Shown here: one piece after another, positions 29,265-39,110 of the stretch
How positions within the stretch are numbered: position 1 is the first letter of the stretch
How the letters are laid out: each line of letters opens with the position of its first letter
Assembly: GCA_001312325.1 (NCBI GenBank)
Contig: BBDJ01000005.1
Coordinates: 62,001-126,000 of the forward strand
From: Lysinibacillus pakistanensis
GTDB taxonomy: Bacteria > Bacillota > Bacilli > Bacillales_A > Planococcaceae
Reading direction: 5' to 3'
DNA: 64,000 nucleotides
The notes under the pieces: generated by a model
The model's input: only the letters and a program-made list of their open reading frames with translations
Told to the model about the DNA's origin: nothing
Database searches by the model: none
Made by a program: the position numbers and the translations under genes

Positions 29265-30448
29265 TTACCTTGGATAATAGGAAAATCCAGGATATTTTAC
29301 AACTGGCCATTTTTCCTTTCGCAATACCTTGAGGAGCTCCGGACCAACTTGTAAATTGCTTTGCACTAGCTCAGACGGAGTTAACGCCATCCATTGATTT
29401 AACGACACATCCTGGAAACGATTGCTTTTAAACATTTCGAGGAACCATAATGTTTCTGTTCCAGTATTCTCAATATAATGACCGTTGGCAAACGGCACAT
29501 AACCGACATCCCCCGCACGGTAATCAAATGTTCTGGCCGCACCATTAGCGGCAAACACTGTCATACGCCCCTTTCCTTGTAGGTAATATTGCCATTCATC
29601 ATTATTCGGGTGCCAATGTAATTCTCGCATTCCACCAGGCTCAATTTCTACAAGCGCTGCCGCAATATTTTGGGAAATAGGAAAGTTAGTGGAATCTACA
29701 ATTCTAACACTGCCTCCTGGTGTTTGAATGGGGGTTTGTGCAAGTAGACGATGTTTAAAACTTTGAGGCACTTCACCATATGGAGATTTTACCTTTTGAG
29801 TGTCGATAGGTCCTGGCACTTTATCTTGATAAATATAGACTTGTTCATTTGGAATATGTTTAAAAGCGCTAATCGGAACACCGAAATTGGCTGATAGCAC
29901 CTCTTTAGGTGTATGTGCAAACCAATCAGATATTGAAAATGTATTGAGATCTGAAAAATTACCATCATCAAATACTAGAAGAAATTCACAGCCGTCCTCA
30001 AGCCCCTGTATGGAATGAGGAATTCCAGGTGGAAAATACCATAAATCTCCCGGCCCCACATCTGCAATAAAATTTCTGCCATCTTGATCGACTGCTGTAA
30101 TACGGGCATGGCTAGAAGCATATAGGACCATTCTGCTTGTTGATGCCAATGCAGCTCACGCACGCCACCAGGTGTCAAACTCATATTAACCCCTGCCAAG
30201 GTCTTAGCAATTGGCAAATCACGCACAGTAATTTCTCGTGACCATCCGCCTTTATTTAAGGTCATATGTGTATCAGAAAAAGAGAATCTTAGATTTGGAA
30301 TAAGTCCAGCATCTGTTTTTGGAGGGACTAGCATATCGGGATTTTCCAGGTCCCTCATAATGTCTCTTGGCCCTTTATCCACCCCTCCGGCTCCATCCTT
30401 TCGAATAGGCTGTGGAACATAAAAATAGCCCTCTGGCATATTCTCCAA
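29265..30448 (-). CDS. bicupin oxalate decarboxylase family protein, frameshifted
   Basis: Two cupin domains, each with a Mn(II) site: [14 protein letters not shown] with IPHSIQGL, and [15 protein letters not shown] with GHYIENTG. The whole length aligns with OxdC/OxdD of B. subtilis (oxalate to formate and CO2); 394 residues after repair. The N-terminal active-site lid, SENST in OxdC, reads SDLNT here, so the catalytic Glu is Asp. A frame change near 30130 needs one added base and is not in a homopolymer. The TTG at 30448 has GAGGTG upstream. The role could be decarboxylase or oxidase. Confidence 0.85.
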
Positions 30449-30637
30449 TTATTCACCTCTTCATAAAGAAATCGTTATTTTAAAAATGTATGGGTTCTTT
30501 ATCTAGATTATTCTTTTTTTATATGCAAACGCTCAGAATTTCAATTCACAAGGTGACAATTTGACAATATTAACAAAGATAGTTATTTTAAGTATGAATC
30601 TATTTCTGTGTGAAATTGTACAAAGGAGAATTGAAGG

Positions 30638-31207
30638 ATGAATAACGAAATTAAAAATCAGACTATTTTCAAGAATTTGTTAATCGAAACCGAAAGACTC
30701 ATTATTAGACCTTATCAATTGGAAGACAATACTGATTTGTTTAATATAATATCGGAGCCAAATTTTTACGATTATATCCCTGAAGCCCCTCCTTCCCTAA
30801 AAGAAGTCAGGGAAATAATACAATGGTCTATGGATTGCAATAATAAAAATACTCTAGAGAAAATTTATAAATTAAATCTTGGTATTATTTTGAAAGAATC
30901 AAATTGCTTTATTGGTTTTTGTGGTCTTGGTCCCTATGATTTAGATTCTACAAAATTGAGATCTATTATGGTCTCAAAAAAAGATTTTAGAGGAAGAGGG
31001 CTTACTACTGAAGCGGCAAAAGCCTTATTAGATTATGGTTTTTCTACCTTAAGATTAGATGAAATAGTGACGACGGTATTTCCCCAAAATACCCCTTCGG
31101 TAAGGATTTTAGAGAAAATTGGAATGACTAAACAATATTCCATCACAACTCCGCCTAAAGAACATCTAGATTTTAAAGGAATGGATTATTATACAATCTC
31201 GAAATAG
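30638..31207 (+). CDS. GNAT N-acetyltransferase, RimJ/RimL type
   Basis: Intact, 189 residues, ATG at 30638 after AAAGGAG. LLIETERLIIRPYQLEDNTD starts the fold, IMVSKKDFRGRGLTTEAAKA is the acetyl-CoA-binding motif A, and VFPQNTPSVRILEKIGM is the usual RimJ/L ending. Probably acetylates an N-terminal or small-molecule amine; the substrate is not predictable. Confidence 0.9.
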   Translation: MNNEIKNQTIFKNLLIETERLIIRPYQLEDNTDLFNIISEPNFYDYIPEAPPSLKEVREIIQWSMDCNNKNTLEKIYKLNLGIILKESNCFIGFCGLGPYDLDSTKLRSIMVSKKDFRGRGLTTEAAKALLDYGFSTLRLDEIVTTVFPQNTPSVRILEKIGMTKQYSITTPPKEHLDFKGMDYYTISK

Positions 31208-31220
31208 AGATTACCTAAAA

Positions 31221-31250
31221 ATATCACACCCCTGAATAGAGGTGCGATAT
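31221..31250 (+). terminator. terminator of the RimJ/L-type gene
   Basis: ATATC(A)CACC / GGTGCGATAT hairpin followed by TTTTATTATT. Confidence 0.7.
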
Positions 31251-31336
31251 TTTATTATTAGCAAGGAACTCAATTTTTCGTAGTTCTTCAGATGGTCAAA
31301 TGCTTGTCCTTTGTATTTACTTTATGTTATTGATGG

Positions 31337-31606
31337 CTATCCTAATAACTCTTGATAGTCAGGATGTTTTTCAAACTCAGCTTTTGCAAAAGGACATAAT
31401 GGGATGACTTGTATTTTTTCCTTTTTGGCATATTCAACTGCTGCCTTAACTAATTGCTGACCTACATTTTGGCCTCTTAAATGTTCTGCAACATGTGTAT
31501 GATCTAAAATGATTCGATTTTCCCCTACACGAACAAAATGAACCTCGGCTTCACTATTTTCTTCGTTTCCGATATAAAATGACTGAGTACCCTGTTTAAT
31601 TTCCAT
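31337..31606 (-). CDS. yjdJ: YjdJ-type GNAT acetyltransferase
   Basis: Intact, 89 residues. Minimal Gcn5-like protein: VGENRIILDHTHVAEHLRGQ, then NVGQQLVKAAVEYAKKEKI and PLCPFAKAEFEKHPDYQELL. AAGGAG overlaps the stop of the upstream ferredoxin-like gene, so the two form a tight operon as in the yjdI-yjdJ pair of E. coli. Confidence 0.85.
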   Translation of the reverse strand: MEIKQGTQSFYIGNEENSEAEVHFVRVGENRIILDHTHVAEHLRGQNVGQQLVKAAVEYAKKEKIQVIPLCPFAKAEFEKHPDYQELLG

Positions 31607-31620
31607 TTCAATAATGCTCC

Positions 31621-31830
31621 TTAAATTTTATATTTTAATGCACCACTTGGGCATCTATTAATTACTTCTACCACATTTTTTTACGTCTGCATGACCTAGT
31701 GAAATCCATGGTTTAGCTTTAACATTGAACACCTCTGGCAATCCTTTAACACATTCAGCCGCATGTTGACAAATGTCACCATCAAAATAAACTGTAATTT
31801 TTTTTCACCTCTGTACTCTTTAAACCCCAT
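31621..31830 (-). CDS. yjdI: YjdI-type divergent mono-cluster 4Fe-4S protein, frameshifted
   Basis: About 67 residues. ITVYFDGDICQHAAECVKGL and INRCPSGALKYKI carry the Cys set of the Fer4_19 family. ATG at 31830 after AAGGAG. Frame changes at eight T's (plus strand 31798-31805; needs two fewer or one more) and at a T7 run (31677-31683; one fewer). Followed without a gap by the yjdJ-type gene. Partner and redox role unknown. Confidence 0.8.
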
Positions 31831-32058
31831 AAATATCACTCCTTCTTTTTTTTCTAATTTGCTAGTTCCATAGAATCTATCCCTAAAATTTGATGCTCTA
31901 TGATGAGGATATGCCTTATTTATCTCAATTCAGCAAATGTTTTTTTCGAAATAATTATCTCAAATTAAAATATCTTCAATTCGAGATAATGGTATCATGA
32001 TTATTATTAGTAGTCAATATCTCTTAACCGTATGTTTCACTATTTATCGAAATTTCAA

Positions 32059-32788
32059 TTATAGAAAATCCATTATTTTCTTAATGATTTCATCTTGCTC
32101 CCGACCTAATGTCATTAAATGCTTGGAGTTTTCAAAGCCCCTTTTGATCTTTTTAGTAGAATGCACACGCTGATAGATAGCTTCAGCACTGTGCGCGTAT
32201 AAATCCTCATCTTTTTCGCCGTAGAAAATAGCGATGGGAATCGTGATTTTATTAAGTTGTTGCATCGTTTCTTTAATAAAATGCTGAAATGCGATCAAAG
32301 AGTCCAATGGCATGTCGTTAAACAGCTCCATTTCATTTGAAATTTCAGATGCTAATTTACCCTCAATATTTTTATAATTATAGGCATAGTCAATGATTCT
32401 TTGTTTTAATTGTGCTGGCTCCTTATCAATCGGTACCGATAAAATAATGATTCGCTCTAGCTCTTCTAATTGTGCAAGCCTCAATGTGAAAATACCACCA
32501 ATGGATAAACCGATAATGGAGATTTTTTTGATAGCCTTCATTCCGCAAAAATTGGTGGGCCTTCATCACATCTTGCCACCAATCATCAACATTGTACTGT
32601 AATAACTGCTCTGGAACATGACCATGACCACGGTATAGCGGTACATAACATGTATAGCCCTTTTCATGTAGCTTCGTAGCAACTTTCTTCATATCTCTTG
32701 TATGACTTGTGAAGGAATGTAAAAGCAATATCGCATGGTCATTTCCTTTAAGGTATATCTCTTTTGCTGGTAGAATAGTAAGCAACAA
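32059..32788 (-). CDS. carboxylesterase, Est30/YvaK-like alpha/beta hydrolase, frameshifted
   Basis: AILLLHSFTSHTRDMKKVA, YVPLYRGHGHVPEQLL, DDWWQDVMKAHQFLRNEGY and the nucleophile elbow IGLSIGGIFTLRL match Geobacillus Est30. Catalytic Asp in FYGEKDEDLYA and His in FENSKHLMTL. The frame breaks at seven T's on the plus strand (32523-32529); removing one gives about 242 residues. TTG at 32788 is the best start by alignment; its ribosome site is weak. Confidence 0.85.
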
Positions 32789-32819
32789 AATCAGAACCTT
32801 TCTTCATGTTAATAATAAT

Positions 32820-32849
32820 AGAAGGTAGCCTCATTTATGGCTACCTTCT
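32820..32849. terminator. terminator
   Basis: AGAAGGTAGCC / GGCTACCTTCT perfect 11-bp arms with an 8-base loop, between the esterase and the DUF981-type gene. The T's on the plus side and A's on the minus side suit either direction. Confidence 0.7.
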
Positions 32850-32891
32850 TGTTATTTATATCATAATCACAGGACAGACTCCACTGAATCC

Positions 32892-33611
32892 TTATTGGGT
32901 ATTGATAATTAAACCAATATGAGTGAAATAATTTAAAGCACCGAATAAAGTGAAAAGTATACCCGTAATTGTCCAAAAAGCACCCATTATTTTCACCACA
33001 AATGATTCTCGATTCGCTAATGAGAATGGTAATAAAATAGCTCCTATACCAGTAAGTGCGTATAGACCTGAGATAAATGATGCTTCCAGCATTGGGTAGT
33101 CTGCAAAGCGTCCTGAAATCGGTTCCTCAGGTGGTGCTGCAAAGAGTTGGAAATAGACACCTGCAATCGCAATAGAAATTAATGCAAGTCCCATTGCTGC
33201 AGCGAAATAAGAAACTGGACGCGCCATTTCCACAATTTGATTTAGAATAACTTTTGAATCCACTGTGATATCTTTTGTTGTTTGTTCATTTTTCAGTAAT
33301 CGGTTTGCCATACGCCAAAGAATAATTGCACCTGCTAGTAACATGACCCCAAATGCAAGTGAAGGCTCACCAAAGATAATATCATCAAATGGAAATCCTA
33401 CTTTCGATAATGGCCATGTAAGCGTCATCGCTCCACCTAAAAGTGTAAGAATAAAACCGGATACTGCAAATCCAATCGCCCAGCCCTCTAAACTGACACG
33501 TCTTCCTTTGTTTAAAAGCCAGCCGAAACGAACTAATTGTAGGAGACCTACTCCTGTTGCAATAGACATGATGGTGTTATACATCTGTGTTGTTGCCCAT
33601 TCTATATGCAT
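32892..33611 (-). CDS. DUF981 family integral membrane protein
   Basis: Intact, 239 residues from the ATG at 33611 with AGGAAG upstream. About six to seven hydrophobic segments, for example TIMSIATGVGLLQLVRFGWL, GWAIGFAVSGFILTLLGGAM and FWTITGILFTLFGALNYF. A longer in-frame extension upstream is the relic of the FMN reductase gene and not part of this protein. Function unknown. Confidence 0.8.
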   Translation of the reverse strand: MHIEWATTQMYNTIMSIATGVGLLQLVRFGWLLNKGRRVSLEGWAIGFAVSGFILTLLGGAMTLTWPLSKVGFPFDDIIFGEPSLAFGVMLLAGAIILWRMANRLLKNEQTTKDITVDSKVILNQIVEMARPVSYFAAAMGLALISIAIAGVYFQLFAAPPEEPISGRFADYPMLEASFISGLYALTGIGAILLPFSLANRESFVVKIMGAFWTITGILFTLFGALNYFTHIGLIINTQ

Positions 33612-33624
33612 ATTAATACTTCCT

Positions 33625-34150
33625 TTACTATGTTTTCTTGATGTTTTTTTGATTAGATCAACAAAGGCATCCATGAAGGATTGTAAAAATTTTTCACTGT
33701 ACCTTCATCTTTAAGCCTTTCCGTTTTCATCCAATAAATCAGCAACATTTCCAAATATAAGCTTCAGGTTGCTGAAGGATTGGCATATTTAAAAATTCGA
33801 GAGGTTGACGTAAATAATGGTTAGCCCCGAAGCCACTCAATTTACCAAGAGATTGGTTGATAATAGCTACCCATACATTTGCTCCATATGGACGTGACCT
33901 CACATCCAATGCATTCTTAAAGTCAGCTGGGATCGAACGGTTGTATTCAGGTGTTACAAATACACAGCGTCAATGTCCTTCATCCTATTTTAGAAGGAAC
34001 CAAGTCTTCCTCATCAAAGTCCTGATTGTAGAAAGCCAATTGCCGATTTCCACAAATCCCTACATTATATCCTTCAGGGGAATAAAGTTGCCACATTTGT
34101 TGCAAGTTAAGATTCTATTCGAAGACTACCAAGCAAAATACCAACGTTTG
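33625..34150 (-). pseudogene. NADPH-dependent FMN reductase, decayed
   Basis: Pieces in three frames align in order with the family: (L)AFYNQDFDEEDLVPSK, VFVTPEYNRSIPADFKNALD, GFGANHYLRQPLEFLNMPIL, QQPEAYI, then DENGK and MDAFVDLIKKTSRKHSK as the natural C-terminus. Breaks occur between most pieces, several far from any homopolymer, and a flavodoxin-like N-terminus cannot be assembled. I regard this as true decay rather than a reading error. Confidence 0.7.
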
Positions 34151-34183
34151 TCATCAAGTATTGCTAGACAAACATTAGATAAA

Positions 34184-35040
34184 TTACATTTCGCCACTTA
34201 ATTTCACTAGAATTTTCGCTTGAGATTTGTCATTTGTGAATGCCTCAAATCCATTTTCTACGATATCTTCTAATTCAATTTGAGAGGTAATGATATCTTG
34301 TGGTTTTAATTGACCTGTTCCCATTAAATCAACTGTTTGCTGGAATGAAGTTGGTGTATAAGCAATTGTTGTAGTTACTTTCACGCCAGTATTTGTTAAT
34401 TGCATTGGATTCCATTCAATAGCATGAGCAAAAATAGAAATGATAACTACTGTTCCTCGAGCACGAGTGACATCAAAGGATGATTTATATGTTGGTGCCA
34501 CACCAGCTACTTCGACTGTTATATCCACACCGTCTGGCGCATATTGTTTCACCGCTTCAACAGGATTGATTTTTCCTGAGTTAAATACATCTATCGCACC
34601 AAGTTCTTTTGCTTTTTCAAGACGTGTTTCCGATACGTCTAAGACAAAAATTTTACTTGCACCGGCTGCTTTTGCTGCAATAGTTGTAAGTAATCTAATT
34701 GGACCCGCTCCAAAAATCGCAACTGTATCACCAAATTGCATACTGCTATTCTTTCACTGCTGTAGGCTCTACTAATGCACCATCTTGTAAATCCCGCATA
34801 CCTCGCAAATCCACCATCACCATGAAGACCAATATAGCTAAAGCCATCCTAGCTGTTACCGCTAGTAATAGAAGGATTAATGACTACACGGTCCCCCACT
34901 TTGTATTTTGTAATAGCAGGACCTACTTTTTCTACAACTCCTGCAAATCATGACCCATTGTAATCGGAGCAATTTCGCCAGTTAATGCATCTGGTGATTG
35001 ACTATTGAAGTATCGAACCTATTTAAAACTCATTTCTATA
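34184..35040 (-). pseudogene. 2,3-butanediol dehydrogenase (Zn-dependent MDR), decayed
   Basis: The C-terminal half is open: QFGDTVAIFGAGPIRLLTT, DVFNSGKINPVEAV, SIFAHAIEWNPMQLT, matching BdhA. The N-terminal half is broken: ALTGEIAPITMGHD, AGVVEKVGPAITKYKVGDRVVINPSITSGN, then an in-frame stop, DGFSYIGLHGDGGFARYA, and DGALVEPTA. Compared with BdhA, segments of about 8 and 15 residues are missing between these pieces and the first catalytic Cys region is absent. The NAD-site glycine is also changed (GPIR for GPIG). Confidence 0.8.
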
Positions 35041-35168
35041 TCCCACCCTTCCAAACGGCGTAAAAGGTTTGAATTCTTTTATCTTGAATTCGAGATAATA
35101 GTAACACTCAATTTTTTTATTTCGCAACTTTTCTATACCGTCAAAATGATTTTACAATAATAAAAAAA

Positions 35169-35199
35169 GCAGAGAAGTCATTTATTGCAATATCTCTGC
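35169..35199 (-). terminator. terminator of the LysR-type gene
   Basis: GCAGAGA / TCTCTGC stem with A7 on the left (T7 on the minus transcript), directly downstream of the LysR stop. Confidence 0.7.
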
Positions 35200-35217
35200 C
35201 TTCAACACTTTTTTTTA

Positions 35218-35999
35218 TTAATTACTAAAATCTTTATTTGCACTATCTTTTAAAAATGATATAGCGAAATCACGAAAACTATTTACAACAAATGAACTTT
35301 TTCTGTTTTTATTCCAAGCAATTCCAACGGTTTGAAAGCAAACAGGATTTGAAATTTTTAATATCTTAACATTGTCTAAATACGTATCTAAGAATGAATG
35401 TTGAAAAATAAAAGAAATTCCTTTGCCTTCATTCACTAATTGTAAAATAATTGATAAATCTTCTCCTTCAAAGGCAATCTTTGGCGTAAAACCTCCTTTT
35501 TCAAATAGATGATTTTCTGTTGCACGAAAATTTTGTCCTGTTTCTGACACAATAAACATCTCATCCTTTGCCTCTATTAGTGAAACACTTTCTTTAGTAG
35601 CTAGTGGATGATTTTTCGGAACTACTAAAAAGATTTCTTCCGTAAACAATGGAACCCATTCAATTCTTTGATCTACAATCGGATTGATAACAATCATTAA
35701 ATCAATATCACCAAAGATTAATTTTTGTTGCGCTAATTTATCTGGTAATACATACTGTCGGATTTTAACATTTGGTCGCTTTTTATAAAAATCAAAAAAA
35801 CAATTTTGGTAAGAGCTTAGAATTCATTACATTAATCGCTATACTGTCTTCTTGAATATTAGCGAGTTCTTGAATTTCTGTTTTTGCCTCTTGCAAATCA
35901 TCCAGAGCTTTTTTTAGCCTTCTTATAAAAAAATACGCCCATATTCATTTAAATGAATAGATTTCCCTTTTCGATCAAAGAGCGGTACCCCAATATCAG
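35218..35999 (-). pseudogene. LysR-type regulator lacking most of its DNA-binding domain
   Basis: From the junction at about 36000 the frame reads SDIGVPLFDRKGKSIHLNEYG, which is the end of a LysR helix-turn-helix, then a linker and an effector-binding domain (IEWVPLFTEEIFLVVPKNHPLA; FEGEDLSIILQLVNEGKGIS). The first 25-30 residues with the recognition helix are missing. Additional breaks at runs near 35801-35807, 35915 and 35925-35931 look like base-calling errors, but the 5' truncation is real in this sequence. Confidence 0.8.
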
Positions 36000-36445
36000 A
36001 AGAAGATGCATTTGAAAAAGTGATGGCAGTTGACGTAAAAGGCGTATTCTTCGCTGTGAAACATGAACTTGAATACATGATTGCTAATGGTGGCGGTACA
36101 ATTGTAAACACAGCATCAGTTGCTGGTTTAATTGCTGATCCAAATATGGCTCCATACGTTACAGCAAAACATGCAGTCACTGGTTTAACAAAAGCAGCCG
36201 CAATTGACCATGCTCAAGATGGTATCCGAGTAAACGCTGTAGCACCTGGTTTAACAGAAACACCTATGACTCAAATGTGGAAAGACAATCCAGCAGTATG
36301 GGAAGAAGTTGTTTCTAACGTTCCTATGCATCGCTCCGCGAAACCAGAAGAAATCGCTGAAGTAGTAGTATTCCTTTCTTCAGACGCTGCAAGCTTCTGT
36401 AATGGTTATATTTATGCTGTAGATGGCGGTCAAGTTGCCCACTAA
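36000..36445 (+). pseudogene. SDR family oxidoreductase lacking its N-terminal third
   Basis: Opens at the junction as EEDAFEKVMAVDVKGVFFAV and continues GGTIVNTASVAGL, APYVTAKHAVTGLTKAAAID (the YxxxK catalytic motif), RVNAVAPGLTETPM and VVFLSSDAASFCNGY to a normal C-terminus. The TGxxxGIG cofactor motif and about 100 residues are missing. It runs away from the truncated LysR gene, so both 5' ends meet at the same point. Confidence 0.85.
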
Positions 36446-36471
36446 TATCGGGAATAATCATTAAGTCAAAA

Positions 36472-36507
36472 AAATGATCAGGCTCATTTGAGTACCTGAT
36501 CATTTTT
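36472..36507. terminator. terminator
   Basis: AAATGATCAGG / CCTGATCATTT with flanking A's and T's, after the SDR fragment. Confidence 0.8.
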
Positions 36508-36583
36508 CCTTGGTTCATGACATGATTAGCTTATCATAGGGTTCTAAACAGAATCTGAACTAATATCTAATAGATTTATTTTT

Positions 36584-38020
36584 TCATTTTTGAACCGCTT
36601 CCTCTACACATTCATACAACTTTTCCAAGCCACTCTGTAATTCTTCATAGGTTCCATAGGCATAGGATAATCGGATATGATGGGCATCCTGTGGATCATA
36701 AATATAGCCAGGATTGATAAGGACTTGTCGATGTAATAGCTTGGTAAATAACTCTTTATCAACAATGGGCTCATGAAACTTTAGCCAAATATAAAAGCCA
36801 CCCTTTGGCTTGTTCCAGTTAGCCAAATGATTGAATTTTTCTTTTAAAATATTCTCTACATAATGTGCCCTTCGTTGTAATTTTTGGCGTAAGTCTTCAA
36901 TATGCTTTTCATATTTACCGGATTGTAACCAGTGTAAGACAATTTCCTGCGAGATGGCACTTGAACCGTAATCTGTTTGCATCTTTATATCTGCTAATCG
37001 TTCAATCACTGTCGTTGGGCCAATTAACCAGCCTATACGGAGTCCAGGGCTTAATGTTTTCGAGACACTTCCAATATAAAGGACTTGGCCGCTATCATCC
37101 ATTGATTTTAGTGGAGGTGTTGCCGCTTCAAAGAGCAATTCATGATAAACGTCATCTTCAATAATAGGAATGCGGGACGCTTTACACGCTTCATAAAGTT
37201 GCCTTTTTTTCGTGCGTTGTCCATACCTCGCCAGTTGGATTGTTTAGCGTAGGAACAGCATAATAGACTGCCTGTCTTTTTCTTTTTTTGTTGAGCCAAT
37301 GTTTGAGCAAGCTGGTCACCTCGGTGGATAGCCATCATTTGCATACCCACTGACTGAAAGGGATGCACTGAATTTAAATAAGATGTTTGGTCCTGGAACA
37401 CAATAGCGCCCTGCTCTAGCAATCCCACAGCAATCAGCTGCAATGCCTGAAGTGCACCTGAAACAATACAAATATTTTGAGGCTTCACATAGATGCCTCT
37501 TTTTTTTCACATATTCACAAATTGCTGCTCGTAGCCTGTCATTACCTTGAGGTGATGAATAACCTAACGCTTTCGGCTGCAAAGAAAGCTCCTTCAGTGA
37601 TGCTTCAATATCAGCTGTTGGCAGTAGACTCGGTGCAGGCTCTCCAGTTCCCAAGCGAATGACATCATTGCGCTGCTCATATTCATTGATTAATTGAATG
37701 GTGTGATAATTAGGCTTATGAAGACTGGTGTCTATATACTTTTGCCAATTTGGTTGTGTTTGTGTAATTAAAGAATGCCAGGAATTATCAGCTACATAAA
37801 TACCTGAGCCAACCTTTGCCTCTAGTATGCCAGCTGACTTTAACTCCTCTAATGCCTGCTGAACGGTACTACGATTGACTCCAAACTGCATCGCAAGCTG
37901 TCTTTGTGTTGGTAGCTTTGTTCCAGCCACCCAATCTCCTCGCTCAATATGTCCTGTAATCCACTGGATAATTTGCTGCTGTAATGTCATTTCACCCTGT
38001 TTAGTAGGCCGCCAACTCAT
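36584..38020 (-). CDS. MocR-type GntR/aminotransferase transcriptional regulator, frameshifted
   Basis: Residues about 1-75 form a GntR winged helix (AGTKLPTQRQLAMQFGVNRS), followed by a PLP-dependent aminotransferase-like domain: LGTGEPAPSLLPTADI, GYSSPQGNDRLRAAICEYV, the PLP lysine in YIGSVSKTLSPGLRIGW, and GGFYIWLKF. Three breaks at T runs on the plus strand (37500-37507, 37269-37275, 37203-37209); one base less at each gives 477 residues. It is divergent from a LysE-type exporter with an inverted repeat between them, so it probably controls that gene in response to a PLP-bound amino compound. Confidence 0.88.
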
Positions 38021-38043
38021 TCATATCACCTCAAGCCCTTAAA

Positions 38044-38069
38044 ATTGGGTGGTAAAAAAACCATCCAAT
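38044..38069. promoter_or_regulatory. inverted repeat in the MocR/LysE divergent promoter
   Basis: ATTGGGTGGT and ACCATCCAAT (one mismatch) separated by six A's. A likely binding site for the MocR-type regulator. Confidence 0.55.
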
Positions 38070-38125
38070 TGGTCGTTTTCTTTTAGTTATAACATAACTA
38101 GAATGGTTAATGAAAGGAGTGAATT

Positions 38126-38732
38126 TTGTTGGAAGCATTTTTTTCATGGAATGATTTTAGCTTTTGGACTTATTTTGCCATTAGGCGTACAAAATGTCTT
38201 TGTCTTTTCACAGGGTGCAACACAACCACATCTAGTTCGAGCCTTACCTGCGAGCATCACAGCTGCCATATGTGATACGCTTCTGATTTTCCTTGCAGTA
38301 TTCGGTTTGTCTATCATCGTATTGCAGTTTGCCTGGCTACGTCTTGCCTTAATGACGGTTGGGATCCTTTTCTTACTTTATATGGGCTATACCATTTGGC
38401 GATCCAGCCCAGCAACAGCTGATAATAACGAAGCACTTCCTGTAAAAAAACAAATTTTATTCGCGCTCTCTGTCTCACTTTTAAATCCACATGCCATTTT
38501 AGACACAATCGGTGTGATTGGGACAAGTGCTTTAAAATATAGTGGCACCAATCAAATATTGTTCACCGCTGCTTGTGTAGTGATCTCTTGGCTATGGTTT
38601 TTCGGTCTTACCATCGCTGGAGCCTCTTTCAAAAAACTCGATAGCTCTGGGAAACTTATGAGTATTTTTAATAAATGTTCTGCTATCTTTATCTGGGCTA
38701 CTGCTCTTTATCTTATTAATGGCATATTGTAA
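38126..38732 (+). CDS. LysE/ArgO-family amino acid exporter, frameshifted
   Basis: TTG start (38126 or 38129) after AAGGAG. The frame breaks almost at once at seven T's (38138-38144); with six the protein begins LEAFFHGMILAFGLILPLGVQ. Six helices typical of LysE (PLGVQNVFVFSQGA; ASITAAICDTLLIFLAVFGL; LSVSLLNPHAILDTIGVIG). About 200 residues. Exports basic or other amino acids. Expression is likely governed by the divergent MocR-type regulator. Confidence 0.88.
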
Positions 38733-38746
38733 TTTTTTTACAAAAA

Positions 38747-38790
38747 AAACGCTCAGGATCCCAAATATATTGGTTACCTGAGCGTTTTCT
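38747..38790 (+). terminator. terminator of the LysE-type gene
   Basis: AAAACGCTCAGG / CCTGAGCGTTTT perfect 12-bp arms. Its right arm is also the first unit of the 21-bp-period repeat that follows. Confidence 0.8.
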
Positions 38791-38905
38791 AGGGTTGCTG
38801 TGAGCGCTTTTTTTTGGGGACCTGAGCAGTTTTCGGGTTAACCCGAGCGCTTCTCCTTGTGACCTGAGCAGTTTTCGGGCATACCCGAGCGCTTTTCCCG
38901 GCAAG
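38776..38905. repeat. tandem degenerate 21-bp repeat (ACCTGAGCAGTTTTCGGGTTA family), locus 1
   Basis: Six to seven head-to-tail units of 21 bp alternate between ACCTGAGC(AG)TTTTCGGG and ACCCGAGCGCTT(T)TCCCGG forms. The same family occurs at 40650-40735 and 47335-47405. A minus-strand frame through it encodes alternating heptads (ALGYARK, LLRSQGE, ALGLTRK, LLRSPKK), but I see no gene start. Confidence 0.75.
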
Positions 38906-39110
38906 CAGTTGTGGCGTATAGTGGAGGTTGCACTTACATCCTCTCGGCACAGCATAATTTGAAAAACATAAATTTTCTTGATAGGAGCAGTCTAAGCTTT
39001 TTATACAAAAATATGAAATCTTGCAATAAATCAAAAATTTCTATATTATGGTTATTAAGTGAATAATATACAAAAAAGAAAATAATACGGAATAAGGTGG
39101 GCGGAATATA

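Noticed and set aside
33857..34201. Plus-strand 114-codon open frame
   Set aside because: It is antisense to recognisable FMN reductase fragments, which explain the open frame better.
38776..38905. CRISPR array
   Set aside because: The units are contiguous and 21 bp long with gradual divergence and no unique spacers, and no cas genes are present in the window.
38716..38955. Minus-strand gene across repeat locus 1
   Set aside because: The heptad peptide arises from the 21-bp period; it begins in the LysE terminator region, has no ribosome site and matches nothing.
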